The notes below the pieces were generated by a model, which worked only from the letters and a program-made list of their open reading frames with translations, had not been told where the DNA came from and made no database searches. This document shows positions 12,719-24,673 of a stretch of DNA of 64,000 nucleotides, in pieces; the stretch's first letter is position 1; each line of letters opens with the position of its first letter. Origin of the DNA: Polyporus tsugae (Eukaryota > Basidiomycota > Agaricomycetes > Polyporales > Polyporaceae); assembly GCA_024305745.1 (NCBI GenBank), contig JAHRBS010000007.1, positions 3,472,001-3,536,000 of the forward strand, given 5' to 3'. The position numbers and the translations under genes are program-made.

Positions 12719-13617
12719 GCATCAACTGCCATCTCCCTTCCTTCACACCGTCGCACCGTCGCCGCTCCTTGGGCTTCTTGTCGTCGTCATTGTCGTCGCT
12801 GCTGTATTCATAGATCGCCCTCGCACATCGCACCGGAAGTTCATCCTTCCGCTATTTATCCCCGCACTACGCTTTTATCGATATACCACCATAGACCTGC
12901 GCACGCCCCCTTCTCTCCCCCCCGATTATCCCCTACCGGCTGCCCCACCGGTCACATGCATCCAACTGCCCCGTCGCATCTCCACCGTCCAACCGTCCGC
13001 GACCCCTTACGACTCCACGACCTAATGACTCTTGCTCTCTTTGAACACATAACACATACCTCGCTATTTCCGCACTGTCACTTGGCCTTGCGCAGGCCTG
13101 CATGAACGCATCGTTGTCGTACATTAGTATCGAGTTACCACTTGTAGTACTGGATAGATCTAAAAGAGAATACTAGCCGCGTTCAACCGCGGAATTCCCC
13201 CGCGTGCATTTGCACTGCGGTGGGTCCCAAACGTCATGCTGGCCTCGCAACCTCGGTTTTTTTCGCCTTGGTTCCGCCATCGTTGCTCAGCGTGTGACCA
13301 AGTGTTACGTTGTGACGTCACTGCCGGTTTGAGGCGAATTCAGCGGTAAGCGCTCAGCAAAGTAACTTGTGGCTTGACCATTCCACTCACCTGCGCCCGT
13401 CGAAAGAACGCTGTCTGAAGCGTTGAGATATCTTTCTGTGTTGCTTAGAATCCATCTTTTGGCCCTCACAGGTCTGAGATCCTTCGTGGGAGTTCAAACT
13501 CCTAGAGACCGTATTCTGGTACTACAGTTTTCAGAACTTTCAGAGCCCTGGAAGTTTTGTGGCGGTTTGCTCCAGCTCAGTGCACACTGACGAAGGTGTA
13601 GAGGACTTGTGGTGGAG
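12719..13617. other. SAM synthetase 3' region and CLP1 promoter
   Basis: About 900 bp without a gene I can support. The left 300 bp are pyrimidine-rich and look like a 3' untranslated region. I looked for a tRNA around 13420-13540 because of a TTCAAACTCC sequence, but found no A-box or cloverleaf. Confidence 0.45.
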
Positions 13618-15622
13618 ATGATGGACACTAGTGAGGAGGTGAACGTTCACACCCGACAGTGGGCTCTCCAGCCCGAGTCTGAGTACAGGTTTGAGCTCGA
13701 TCCGGGCGCCACGCTCGCAATCAAGGTGTGTCCTCCGCCGCCGCTTCTTGCCATCGTCGCCCTTATATGCGCTCGTACCTGAACATTCTGCCCCATAGCT
13801 CGTCAGCGGCCACGCCGAGATCTTCGGCGCAGAACTCGCGGACGGCAAAGTGTATCTCTTCGGTCAGGAATGCAAGGCCGCCGTCTTCACCTGGCTCGGA
13901 TGCACTATAGAGATGAGTCCCCTTCCACCCTTCATATGCCTTCGCTACACCTACCATTGTGTGTGCGCGTGTGCTTACCTCCCTTCTGCGACCTAGCACG
14001 TCACAGGCCACCCCTCGGTCGAGTACGTCTCGGACGAGACGCCCATGTCCGTCTACGCCAACGTGCACCTCGCGCTCGAGCAGATGCGCGTGCGCGCGTT
14101 GGCCGCGGTGCACGGGTCGCCGGTCCCCGAGGGCGAGGGCGAGGGCGCGGCGGGCACGGACCCGCCGCGCGTGCTCGTACTCGGCCCGGAGAACTCGGGG
14201 AAGACGAGCGTGTGCAAGATCCTCACCAACTACGCCGTGCGCGCAGGGCAGGACTGGATGCCCACCTACGTCAACGTCGACCCTAGTGAGGTGCGCATGG
14301 TTGTATGGATGGTCCTACGCCATGTATCACTCACGGCGCATACAGGGAGCTTGGAGTGTCCCTGGGGCGATATCTGCGGCACCTATCACTGCGCCCATAA
14401 AGACGTCTACGCCCACGTCCGCCATCGGTTCTACCGCGACTACCGCCCCGAACCACGTCTCGTCAAACGCGCTGCTCCCCCTGTCGTTCTGGTATGGACA
14501 CGCGGAGATGCGGCGGAATCCCCTCCTCATGGACCGGCTCATCCGGAATCTTGGAGAGAACATCCGGGACAGGTACGAGAGCGACGCGGAAGGTGAGTAG
14601 ACCACCCCATTTTTCTCGGGGGTAGGCCTTCAGTTTCTAACGTGCGGGTCCAGGTCGCTGCTCGGGATTGATTGTGGATACGCCCTCCTCCTTTGCTGCG
14701 AGTTCGGGGACTGGTAGCGACCATCGGCTGAATATGATCAAGGCGTGTGTGGATGCGTTCCACAGTAAGGCATTCTGGTCCGGAAATACCATTGGTTGCT
14801 GAGCGTGTTGCCTCCCAGTTAACGTTATCCTCGTCGTTGGGCACGAAAAGCTCAACGTAGAAATGCAAAGAACGTACGGTAACCGCATGGCGGTCCTCAA
14901 GATCGCAAAGTCGGGTGGTGTACGTACTCTCATCCCCCGACCTATGACACGTACTTCTACTTACAGGAGTTCGTTCGTTCGGCAGGTCGTCGAAGTCGAT
15001 GCCGCATACCGAGAACGCATTCACAAGTATCAGGTGCATACCTACTTCTACGGCTATGTGATCGAACCGCCTCCAGGGTTGTCGACCAGGGCGTATGTGC
15101 AAGCGGGCGAACAGACACCGGACCAAACGATGCACCTTTCGCCGCTGTCCACCTCGGTCAACTTTGGGGACATTGTCATATACCGGATCGGCGAAGGTGA
15201 GTATGCCACAGGGCTACTTTTGAATCTACGGTCTGATTGCGTCTGTCTTCAGAGACGATGGCTCCGTCCTCCGCCCTCCCCATTGGGGCTGCTCGTGTCG
15301 TCTCCGAGATGCAGCCACTTGTGGTCGACCCCACGCTGGGTGGCTCTGGACTGTACAACGCGGTCCTGGCCATACTGGCTCCTCCGAATCCAGACGAGTC
15401 CGAACGGTATGACGAAGAGATCCTTGACTTGCCCGTCATCGGTTATATCGCCATGTGCGTTCTGTTACATTCTCGTAATGTCGTCGGAAGACCTGACCGA
15501 CTTGTTTGTCCCGCAGAACCGCTTTGGACTTGCCGAACAAGCGTATGACGGTGTTGTCGCCTGGTCCGGGCTCGTTGACCGGGAAGACGGCGATAGTGGG
15601 CTCGTTCGAGTGGCAAGAGTGA
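13618..15622 (+). CDS. CLP1: CLP1, pre-mRNA cleavage/polyadenylation factor (polynucleotide kinase-like)
   Basis: Nuclear subunit of cleavage factor IA. It binds ATP and bridges Pcf11 to the 3'-end processing machinery; animal relatives are RNA 5'-kinases. Nine exons (13618-13725, 13799-13916, 14007-14290, 14346-14592, 14654-14764, 14819-14919, 14986-15196, 15253-15454, 15517-15622) sum to 495 residues in frame. Seen: an N-terminal beta domain (AEIFGAELADGK), ALEQMR, the Walker A motif GPENSGKTSVCK, PTYVNVDPSEGAWSVPGAISA, a Walker B-like LIVDTPSSF, VNVILVVGHEKL, and the C-terminal beta domain ending MTVLSPGPGSLTGKTAIVGS. An acidic/Gly insertion lies just before Walker A. The start is one of two adjacent ATGs (13618 or 13621). 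Confidence 0.95.
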
Positions 15623-16180
15623 AGTATCGAACTTGAAGACAAGTTTTTGCGTACTAGCACGTGGGGCATGTCGTTCTTCAGTAATCATGTATCCCATCCG
15701 CGTGCCGACTTGAAGCACAGGATACCAATACATTTCGTGCACTCAAAGCTGGAGCAAGAAGCCTTTTTAGAGTATCATACACTGCATGGATAAGGATTTC
15801 CGTGAGCTCGCAGTGCTGAGCTCGGGCCGTCGGGAAAGGGGTACCGATGAACACAGCCACATACTTGCCACTGGGGTGACTCGGAGTGTCTGCCTTTGTG
15901 CCACTGCCTTGCCACAAAGACGTTTCTCCGAATCTCCCACCACCCTTCAGTGGCAGCCACCGATATATATAGCCTTTCTAATGATTGTTTCTTATTCACC
16001 TTTGGTGAGCCCCAACCCCCACCAACTCTGAGCGTCCTCCGATTCACCGCCTTGTCTTCCAAGCGTTAACTTTATTGTCTTCTCACTGTACGAGAGGTAT
16101 TCGAGTCACAAAGAACCTTGGAGTGCCACCGCACAAGTAAGCCCTATTCCTGGGAACTCGTTGCCAAAACGCTCAATCCA
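15623..16180. promoter_or_regulatory. CLP1 3' end and promoter of the F-box gene
   Basis: A TATATATA sequence at 15964-15971, about 215 bp upstream of the next ATG, is a plausible TATA element for the F-box-type gene. No gene was seen. Confidence 0.4.
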
Positions 16181-17855
16181 ATGCTTTCACCGCAGAGCGC
16201 TATGCCTTCCCCTCCACGCAAATTGACATTGCTAGCCATAAACGTAGACGTCCTTGCTATCATCGTATCCTATCTGTCCCCCACCGATGCCATCGCGTTC
16301 TCGCGCACATGCCAAGCGATCCAGGCAGTCCCCCTCGATCCCGCACTCCACACCGTCGTTCTCAACCGCACCCCGGAGCAAATAGAGAAGTTCCGCGACC
16401 ACCTACTCGCTGTGCCGTCCCGTCAAAACATGCTCAAGTGTCTCACGCTCACTAAGGCCGTAACATGGGAAATCGACATTCATGCCAGCGCACCCGCCAA
16501 TGCAATCGCCGACGTTATCGAAGGCGCCAAGAACCTGCAGCTCTTCAGCTGCGGGGCAATGGAGGACATGATTCGCGCTTCGGATGGGCATATAGCCAAC
16601 GCGTTGACCTCGCGCACGAATCTTCGAGTACTCGACCTGCGGGAGGGTGGAGCTAAGGTAGTGGGAATCCTGTCTGACCTGCAGTCTCCGCACCTCGGGG
16701 AGTTGGTCCTGGACCTGACCTTCATGTCGAAGCTCCCCTGGAACAGCCTATTCCAACCCCTCGCCAAATACCACCATCTCGAGACGCTCTCCATATCCAA
16801 GGCCGTCGGCCGCATCCTTTTCCCGTTCACCTTCCTCCCAGACTTTGCGCCCGCCGGCGTGCCCGCGTTCCCCATCCCGTCGAACATCGCGCCCTTCAAC
16901 CCCCAGACGACACCCGTGATGCCCTCCGTCCGCACGCTCTCGTTCCTCAACACCTTCGTCCCGATGCCGCTCGCCGCCATGATGTTCCCGAACGTGACCA
17001 CCCTCACATTCCGCACCGATCGCCTCTTCCGCGGGTTCTTCGTCCCCGAGGGCGGCCTCCAGCACGAGTTCGGCTCCCCGCTGCCCTGCTGGCAGCACGC
17101 GCTCGCCGAGGCGCACCTCGACGTCGTCGACTGCGCGATCTGGCCGCTCGCCTGCCACGTGCGCTGGCTCGACTTCGACTTCCTCCCTGGGGGTTACGGG
17201 GAGGAGGCGCTCGACGCGGTCGCGCACACCACGCCCGAGGTCCTGTCCGTCGCGTACCGCATCGACACCGACAACATCTTCTGGGTGCGCCTCCCCGCGA
17301 TCGCGAACAACCTGCGCTTCCTGGACGTCCGGATCCTCGAGCTCTCGGGGCATCGCAAGGTAAGTAATCATAATCATATCCCTCCCCCCTCCCCTTCTCT
17401 CTCTTCGTACACATATCCCGGGACGCTGCGCTCACCCGCCCTCCTCCTCATCTTCATCCTCACTGCTCAACTGGCAGATATACGTCCTGCTGCACCTATC
17501 CCGCTTCCCCGCCCTGAAAGCGCTCTTCCTCTGCATGCGCGCATTCTACCAGCCCGACGACCACGACGCCGAGGCGGCCGCGATGGCGCGCGAGCTCGCG
17601 CAGCGCAACCGCCAGCTGCGCGTCGTCGGCATCGCCCTCACGGACGGCCGCTCCATGCGCGACGACGAGCCCGTCTGGCCCGAGGAGCTCCTCGGCTCGC
17701 GCTGGTGGAAGGTCGAGCGCGACGAGGACTGGCTCCACGAGGTGCAGAGCATGGAGGCCATCCCGACCGAGGCCGGGCTCAAGGTCAGGGACTACATGTA
17801 CGCGGCGGACTTCGACTCGGCGGACTGGGAGGAGCGTTTGGAGATGCTCGTATGA
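16181..17855 (+). CDS. F-box-type protein with degenerate leucine-rich region
   Basis: Two exons, 16181-17359 and 17478-17855, encode 518 residues. Near the N-terminus LLAINVDVLAIIVSYLSPTD followed by AFSRTCQAIQ matches an F-box-like helix set, the segment that docks substrate receptors to Skp1 in SCF ubiquitin ligases. The rest alternates Leu-rich strands (LRVLDLREGG, LGELVLDLTF, VRTLSFLNTF, VTTLTFRTDR), as in the loose leucine-rich proteins abundant in mushroom genomes. The C-terminus (DFDSADWEERLEMLV) is acidic. An alternative start at 16202 would remove seven residues. The target is unknown. F-box identity is inferred from motif shape and context. Confidence 0.8.
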
Positions 17856-18578
17856 GCATGGATACGTGCTCGCGATCGATTGTGCTTTGAAGTTTTTGCG
17901 ACTGTGCTTTGTTGTATGCTTACTTTGAACTGCTGTGACCTATTCTGTACTGTTCCTGTAGCTTTTCTGCAATACTTGAAGATCTGACACTCCGAAGCGC
18001 GCGCGACTTACCCACCGTGACGGCAGCTGAGTAGGTTTTGCAAGACACATCCCAAAGCACTCGTAGATTGAACATGGGTAACATGATGCATTGCGGGTGA
18101 TGGCTAATAAGATACAGTGATGGGTTTAGTTAGACCTAATTGCAGATGATGGTAGACGTAGGCGAGCTTGAGGGGGGAGCCTGAACTTGTGGCCGAAGAG
18201 ACAAAAGTCATAATGCTATACAAACAAGAAAAGCGGCAAAGACTCCGCTAAAATGAAGTATAAGCTCCATACAAAGCAAAAAAAAGAAGCGTGGATTGCA
18301 ACGGCAATATCGACGACCCTCGCCCGCCCGCCCGACATCGATATAGGTTCAGAGCATAGTGCAGGTGGTGAATGGTAAAGCGAGCAGGGCGGGCGACCCA
18401 AGACATAGAGTCATATCACAGTGCCAGTGCGTGCGAGATGCGAGTGCAGGGTAGTAGTGCGGGGTGAGTAGGGTACTTGATGCTTCATGCTTGATGCCTG
18501 AACTTGATCTAAATGCGACGACGACGGGCGATAATGACGGCCAAGCCAGCGTTTTGCGACGACAATGGGGCACAGGGC
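17856..18578. other. convergent intergenic region
   Basis: Region between the stop codons of the F-box gene (plus) and the kinase gene (minus). It presumably holds both 3' ends. No gene or repeat was recognised. Confidence 0.5.
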
Positions 18579-21500
18579 CTATCGGTATAAGGATTTGATG
18601 CGGTCGACCTCTTCGACAACCTTCGACATCGAGGGACGTTCCGAAGGGTCCTGTACCCACATATGCTCGACCAGATCGACGATCTCGGGGCACCACTGCT
18701 TGCGCAGTCCGGACATAGAAGGTCTAAGGCCCCGATGAGCTCGATGTGCGACGATCGAGGGCACGACGGACGTACCTCTGCTTCTTAGCGCCGACAGCCT
18801 CGTAGATCGCATGCTCGTTCATGCCCTCCCAGGGGAACTTCTTGTCGCGCACGTGCCACTGCAGGATCTCCCAGAAGACCATTGCGCACGAGAAGACGTC
18901 CACCTTGTGGTTGTACTTGGGCGCAGGGTGCCAAAGTTCAGGCGCCTGCCAGTTGACAGTGCCGACCAAGCTGCGGACCATAGAACGTGTCGATTGCTTG
19001 ACCTTCGCGAGGCCGAAGTCGGTGATCTTCGCGATGCCTTTGGATGTGATGAGGATGTTTGATGACTTGCAATCGCGATGGATGATGGACGGCTTGCGGA
19101 AGTGGAGGTACTCCAACCCTTTCGCAATGTCGAGCATGATACAGAGCTTTTCAGAGTGTAAGCGTCAATCGCGTTCTTCACACCAAGTATGAATACGTAC
19201 CACACGGTATAGGGACGGTGGGTTGACGTTCCGGATATAGTCGAAGAGGTCACCATTTGAGCACAGCTCGCTGACGATCATGACCGGCGTCTCGCGAGTG
19301 TTCTCGGGTATGCTTACACCAAGCTAAAGCTCCAAGTCAGCAGCGTACTCACAGCCAGCTAGACAGACACGTACGAAGCGAACAATGTTGGGATGGTCGA
19401 AGTCCCCAAGCAACTTCAGCTCCTTGATGTCCACTGCACACATATCAAACATCAGCGTCTCGCCACAACACATACAAGACCGTCATAAGCCCAACGCACT
19501 CTGACTCAGCTGCCCACGGAACTCGGCGATCGCAACGCGCCGACCCTTGAACCTGCCAATAAATACGTCCTTGAAGCCACCGCTGCCGATCTTCTCTAGC
19601 TTCGTCAGCTTCTCTGGAGGGATCTCGCGGTCATCCAACCCGAGGCTCTCTAGGTCAAGCTCAAGCTCGCCCTCTCCGTCCTTCTCCCTGGCACGAGTAG
19701 ACAGTGGAGGTGTCCGGGGCTCATCCATGTGTACACGGTGTGAGCGAAGGAGGACAGGAGGCGTGAGGCTGCCCGACCCGGACTTTGAGCGCGTGTTGCG
19801 ACGTCGTGGGGCACGGGCCGTAGAGGGAGGACGGGCTGTACCTGCAGACGAGGGAGCAGAGGTGGTGGCTTCGCTGCAGTGCCGGTCTCGCCACTGGAGG
19901 AGTGCCTCAGCGAGCTGGGGCTTCGTGCCGCTCGCGTCGATGTCGCGGGACTCGCACAGCCGCACGAGGTCGTCCCTGCGTAGGCGTACGAGCGTCTTCG
20001 CTGTGGCGACGGTGAGGTCGACTAGAAGAGAAAGAGGTGAGCGAAGATGGTGGGACGACGTATGGAGCAGGCGTACCATCATCATCGTCCATCGCTTCGT
20101 CCTCCTCACCCTCTGCGTCGGCGTCGCCCTCATCGACTGTTGATGCGATCGACTCGCTATCATCAACCTCCTCGTCTTCCTCGTCTTGTTCCTCGTCTTG
20201 TTCTTCCTCTTGTTCGTCCTCCTCGTCCTCCTCACCGATATCCTCTTCGACATCTTCGTCTGCGACGATCTTCCCGTTCCGTAACCGCCTTGGCTCGGCC
20301 GGTTCCGTCTCTTCCTCAGGATCTTCATCATCACTGCCCTCGTCGTCACCCTCTTCGCCCGCCACCACCGTACCCCCATCGCTCTCCTCATCATCGCCAT
20401 CGCTCGGAGGTGTGTGTGTCTGCAAGTGACGCGTACGTAGCCGATTTCTTACGGGAGTACGTCGGCCCATCGGAGCGGCCTTCGGTTTCGGCGTGGCGTT
20501 GGGTGAGGGCAGATCCTGCAGCTCGTCGACCTCCTCATCCTCCTGAGCGTCAGACACAAGCTCGTCCTCCTCTACCTCCTCTTCGTCGGTGCTCTCGTTC
20601 AAGTTACCGACTTTGCCCTTCGCTTTGCGCATCGGCGTGATTCGTCGGGCCGTTTCGTGGGCGTCGTCAGGTCGTGACTTGTCATGCGGGAGGCGGCTGA
20701 CAGAACCTTTGCTGCGTAACCGACGGGGACTGGGCTTGAGCTTGTTGATCGAGTTCTCGACTTCCGTGAGATCGGTCAAGTCGCTCTCCTCCGGTTCGGG
20801 TGGCGAGGGTAACCGGGTGATCTCGACTTCGTCGCTGAAGCCAACATGCTTCGCCTTGGACTTGCCCTTGTTTGTGCCAGACGAACTAGGCGGTAGGTCC
20901 ATTTCGCCGGAAGCCTTGCGTGTGCGAAGGCGAGTGGCGGGAGGGGAGGGAAGCATAGAAGACATCGTCGACGAAGCGGGGGACGACTTGCTCGAGCTTG
21001 CATTGCTGTATCCTCGCCTGGAGAGGACAATGCATGGATATGGTGAACACACAGCGAGAGAGTAATCGGACTGACCTCCGGGTGGAGACGCCCACGACAG
21101 GCTGTGTGGCGGCCATATCAAGAAGCCCACGTTTGCGCTTTCCGTTCGATGGGGACACTTCTGCAGAAGATCGTTCGAGGTGGCTCATAGAAAGGCTTCT
21201 GTCTGAGGGGTATCTGCGCGTTCCACGACCGAGCTCGTGCACTGTTGCCCTCCTTCGCATTCCATTGCGGAAACGGTGACCAAAGTCTGTTTCTTCACCG
21301 CCAGCGACATTGCCACCGTCCGACGAGTAGTCGCTTGAGCCACTGTCAGCGACTCCCGGTGATGAAGGGGGGAGGTCGGCGACATCGTCACGAGCGGCTA
21401 TGATACAGTCGACAATCTCGGGTTTTGTGAGAAGCTCGGCGTCGTCTGTGAGACCAGCAGCGGCATAGAGTTCTACAAGTTCGTCCTTGCGGAAACGAAG

Positions 21501-21830
21501 AAGGCGTCGTGGGGGCGCCTCATTAATGAGGTAGTTATCGGCTACGACACAGGGTGAACAATGGGCCGGTGACAGAAGAGAGGAACCACGCGTACAGGAA
21601 TCCATGGCTTCTTCCTCCTCAGAATTGTCCGAACCATCCCAGAGTTCCTCCGCATCCACATCCATCTCACTTACAGGCTCCTCGTCACTTGAGTCGGGGA
21701 GCGCCTTGCGCCGCTTGGCACGGCTTGTGGAACGGGCGCCTCTTGAACCAGACGTGTTCTCGCTACCGCTCACGACGCGTTTGCGCTTCATGCCGATGGA
21801 TACATCATAGCCGTTGACCGCATTGCGCAT
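18579..21830 (-). CDS. SAP-motif, acidic-region, TKL-like protein kinase
   Basis: Seven exons (21076-21830, 20077-21017, 20021 down to 19500, 19375-19433, 19201-19323, 18776-19146, 18579-18723) sum to 2916 nt, 971 residues. Order: basic MKRKR and AKRRK clusters (nuclear-type signals); a SAP-like helix pair at about 108-148 (LRFRKDELVELYAAAGL); low-complexity regions with a long Glu/Asp tract near 500-560; a second SAP-like motif at about 575-610 (LRRDDLVRLCESRDIDASG); then a kinase domain from about 700 to the end. Kinase motifs: glycine loop GSGGFKDVF, alphaC MDIKELKLLGDF, HRDCKSSN, DFGLA, GTVNWQAPELWH, DVFSCAMVFWE. The beta3 strand reads VAIAEFRG, so the usual VAxK lysine is absent. SAP motifs suggest DNA/chromatin association. 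Activity and substrate are unknown. Confidence 0.85.
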
Positions 21831-22456
21831 ATCGTGCTTGCGTTCGGAAAGAATGCGAGAGGGAAGGCGACGGAGGTTGAAATGGAGGGGGACGAGGACA
21901 GGACGGGGAGAGAGTGGAGGGGAACTGCCCGACGCGTGGGAAGTCGGGTGAGATTCGATGTACGAGTTCGTGAAGGCAAAGACGCGTCGTCGGGCAGCGG
22001 TCGCGCGTCGAGCCTGCAGTTTGCGGTGGCTGAGGATGGCGGAGTCTTGGAGGGAAGCTGACCGATGGCTGGAACGTCTTTGGGCCATGCCAGAGGTTCA
22101 GGGAGAGTCTTGGACCTTCCGGCGGTGCCAGAGGAGGTGGAAGGACTAAGGCTGAATAGCAAGAAGCGTTGTAGATGTTGCCGTCGTCGTGGTCGTCGTC
22201 GTCCTCGGCGTTGGGCTGTTTGGCGCAGTTTGGCAGGTATGTTCGGGAGCCAAGCATGGCCAAACAAGAGCCACCCTCACGTGAGATGCACGTGAACCGG
22301 TTCGTCGCGATCACGTCACGCGTCGTCTTCTTGTGTGTCTGTTGAACTTTTTCGGGAGCGCGCGCCGAGCCAAAGCGGGCACCAAACGCGAGAGCCTTCA
22401 TAATCCTCCGCTCGCCTCCATCCTCCATCCACATCCATCTCTCCCAACCACCCACC
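21831..22456. promoter_or_regulatory. bidirectional promoter region, kinase and RCC1
   Basis: The start codons of the SAP-kinase gene (minus) and RCC1 (plus) are 626 bp apart with no gene between, so both promoters must lie here. The RCC1-proximal end is CT/CA-rich. Confidence 0.5.
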
Positions 22457-24269
22457 ATGCCCCCCAGACGCACACGCGCACAGAGCATCGCCGCCGCCCC
22501 AGAGTCGCGGTCGCGCGCCACGAAACGCGCCGCCTCCCCCGACGCAGAGAAGGCCCCCGCAGCGAAGCGTGTCCTCCGTGCCGCACCCACCAACGCCGAG
22601 AAGGCCCCAGCCGACGCCGCCCCCAAAGGCAAGGTCCCCAGTAAGGCGGCAGCCGCTAAGGCGAAGGCTCCCGCCACGGAGAAGCCCAAGGCCAAAGCCA
22701 AGGCCAAGGCCCCTGCCGCCCCCCGCGTTCGCAAGGTCCCTCAGACCATCAACCTCGTCCCCCACAAACCACAGCACTTCCGCCCGCCTCTCCACCTGTT
22801 TACATGGGGCTCTGGCGAGATGAACCAGTTGGGCATGGACTACAACGAGGTGATCAACAAGCCCCGGAAAAATGCATTCGTAACCAACCACATCGAGGAG
22901 GACACGTTCGGCGATGACGAGGCGGGCTTGGAGTCCATTGCCGCCGGTGGCCTCCACACGCTGTTCGTGGACGAGAAGGGCACGGTACGTAACTCCTTTC
23001 ACGTCTTGAAACCCGTCACCGGTCGAACGCATTCATGCAGATTTGGTCCTGCGGAACGAATGACAACGGTGCCCTTGGTCGGGTCACCACGATGATCCCC
23101 GATCCCAAGGACGACAGGGCAGCCATCGAGGTCGACGAGAAGACCGAGGACCCCGTCTGGAAGCCTGTCCCGATCCACAGTCTCATTGAGGAGGAGTTCC
23201 GTGCGGTCAAGGTCGTCGCTGGAGACAGTTTTTCAGCCGCAATCAGCGACAAGGGGGAGCTTCGTGCTTGGGGTGCCTTCTCGGTACGCATACATTCATC
23301 TCTTTTCATCGTACGTTGTTTGTAATCTAACATGCCTCTGCTTGACAGGGTAACCAAGGTCTCGTTGGCTTCTCCAGCCACTCCAAAAAGCAATACAAGC
23401 CCGTTCCCGTCCTCCACCTCAAGGATGAGAAGTGGGTCTCTGCCGCAGCAGGCAACAACCACCTCATCCTCCTCACCTCTCAAGGCAACATCTACACCCT
23501 CGGCACTGGCGAGGAAGGCCAGCTCGGCCGGCGCGTCATCGAACGCCGCAAGATCGCAGGGACTGCCCCCGAGAAGATCGTGCTTGGCACGCGCGCGCGC
23601 AAAGCGACTGTCATCGGCGCCGGCAACAACCACTCTTTCGCCGTCGACGAGGAGGGCGACACGTGGGGCTGGGGCGTCAACTCCAAGGGCCAGACGGGCA
23701 CCGGCCTTGCCGACGCGAGCATCGACCGCGAGGTGCACTCGCCCAAGCGTGTCATCGGCCTCAGCAAGAAGGAGCTGGGCGGCGCGACCGTCGTCCAGAT
23801 CGCCGGGGGGGACTTGCACACGCTTTTCCTCACGTCTGACGGGCGTGTGTACGCGTGCGGCTTGTCCGCGGAAGGCCGCCTCGGGCTCGCAAACGACGAC
23901 GAGGCGTTCGAGGACCGCAAGTACGACGACTGCCTTCCTGAGCCCGGGCTCGTCACGTTCCCTGATGCATCCGACCCCGTGGTGCACCTCGCGTGCGGGA
24001 CCAACAACAACCTTGCCGTTACCAAGGGCGGTGCATTGTACTCGTGGGGCCGGCAGGTCGTCGGCGAGCTCGGACTGGGAGACGACGACCTCGATGAGCA
24101 GAAGACGCCAGCTGTCGTCGTGCGCAAGGAGGGTGGCTCGTGGGCTGCGGTCGACGCGGCGTGTGGTGGCCAGCACTGTCTCGCCCTGCTCCGCAACAAA
24201 TCGTCGCCGCCTGTCCCCGCCGACGAGCCGTCTGCGCCTGACGGTGGCAATGATGACAAGGAGTCATAG
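22457..24269 (+). CDS. RCC1: RCC1/Pim1-type Ran guanine nucleotide exchange factor
   Basis: Chromatin-bound exchange factor that loads GTP on Ran and so sets the direction of nuclear transport and spindle/nuclear envelope assembly. Three exons (22457-22984, 23041-23283, 23349-24269) give 563 residues. The N-terminal 95 residues are Lys/Ala/Pro-rich, histone H1-like, with nuclear-localisation and DNA-binding character. Then come seven RCC1 propeller blades: LFTWGSGEMNQLG, IWSCGTNDNGALGR, LRAWGAFSGNQGLVG, IYTLGTGEEGQLGRR, TWGWGVNSKGQTG, VYACGLSAEGRLG, LYSWGRQVVGELGLG, each followed by a G-x-x-H/N-x-L/F turn. It ends in an acidic tail. Start ATG has a good context after CCACC. Confidence 0.95.
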
Positions 24270-24673
24270 TCGCCAGTTCCCTGACACACAGTTTGGGCCC
24301 GCGATACCTCTGGTCTGACCTCGCTGTATTTACTTGACAACTGCATACTACGGACCTGATCGCTCTCCCCCCTCCCCCCCTTCCCCAAGATGTTCCCTTC
24401 GCCTCCGTATCTGCATCTGCATATCTCCGTGACTCAGCAGGACTCACGTTCATAGAACTTCGAACCTTTGCACGGACAAAAGCACATCCAGAGCATCTAT
24501 CATCATACCACTCTATACATCCAGCACGCCGTCCAGATTCCCTACTCATCACTCATCGTCCTCCCTATCCTATCGTGTCCTCTCCTGTTCTATCGTGTCC
24601 TGTTCTATCCAATATCCGCACCAGCTGCTGTAACCCACAATTCCCAGAACGGCGTTCACCTGCCAGAATGTAT
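24270..24673. other. convergent intergenic region, pyrimidine-rich
   Basis: Space between the RCC1 and acyl-CoA synthetase stop codons. It contains C/T-rich runs near 24365-24385 and TATCGTGTCCT-like repeats at 24570-24610, and probably both 3' untranslated regions. Confidence 0.45.

Noticed and set aside
13420..13545. Possible tRNA because of a TTCAAACTCC-type sequence
   Set aside because: No A-box, no acceptor stem pairing and no cloverleaf could be folded around it.
20077..21017. Separate gene for the acidic region, distinct from the kinase
   Set aside because: Splice sites at 21076/21017 and 20077/20021 join the flanking exons in phase, and the total coding length divides by three, supporting one gene.
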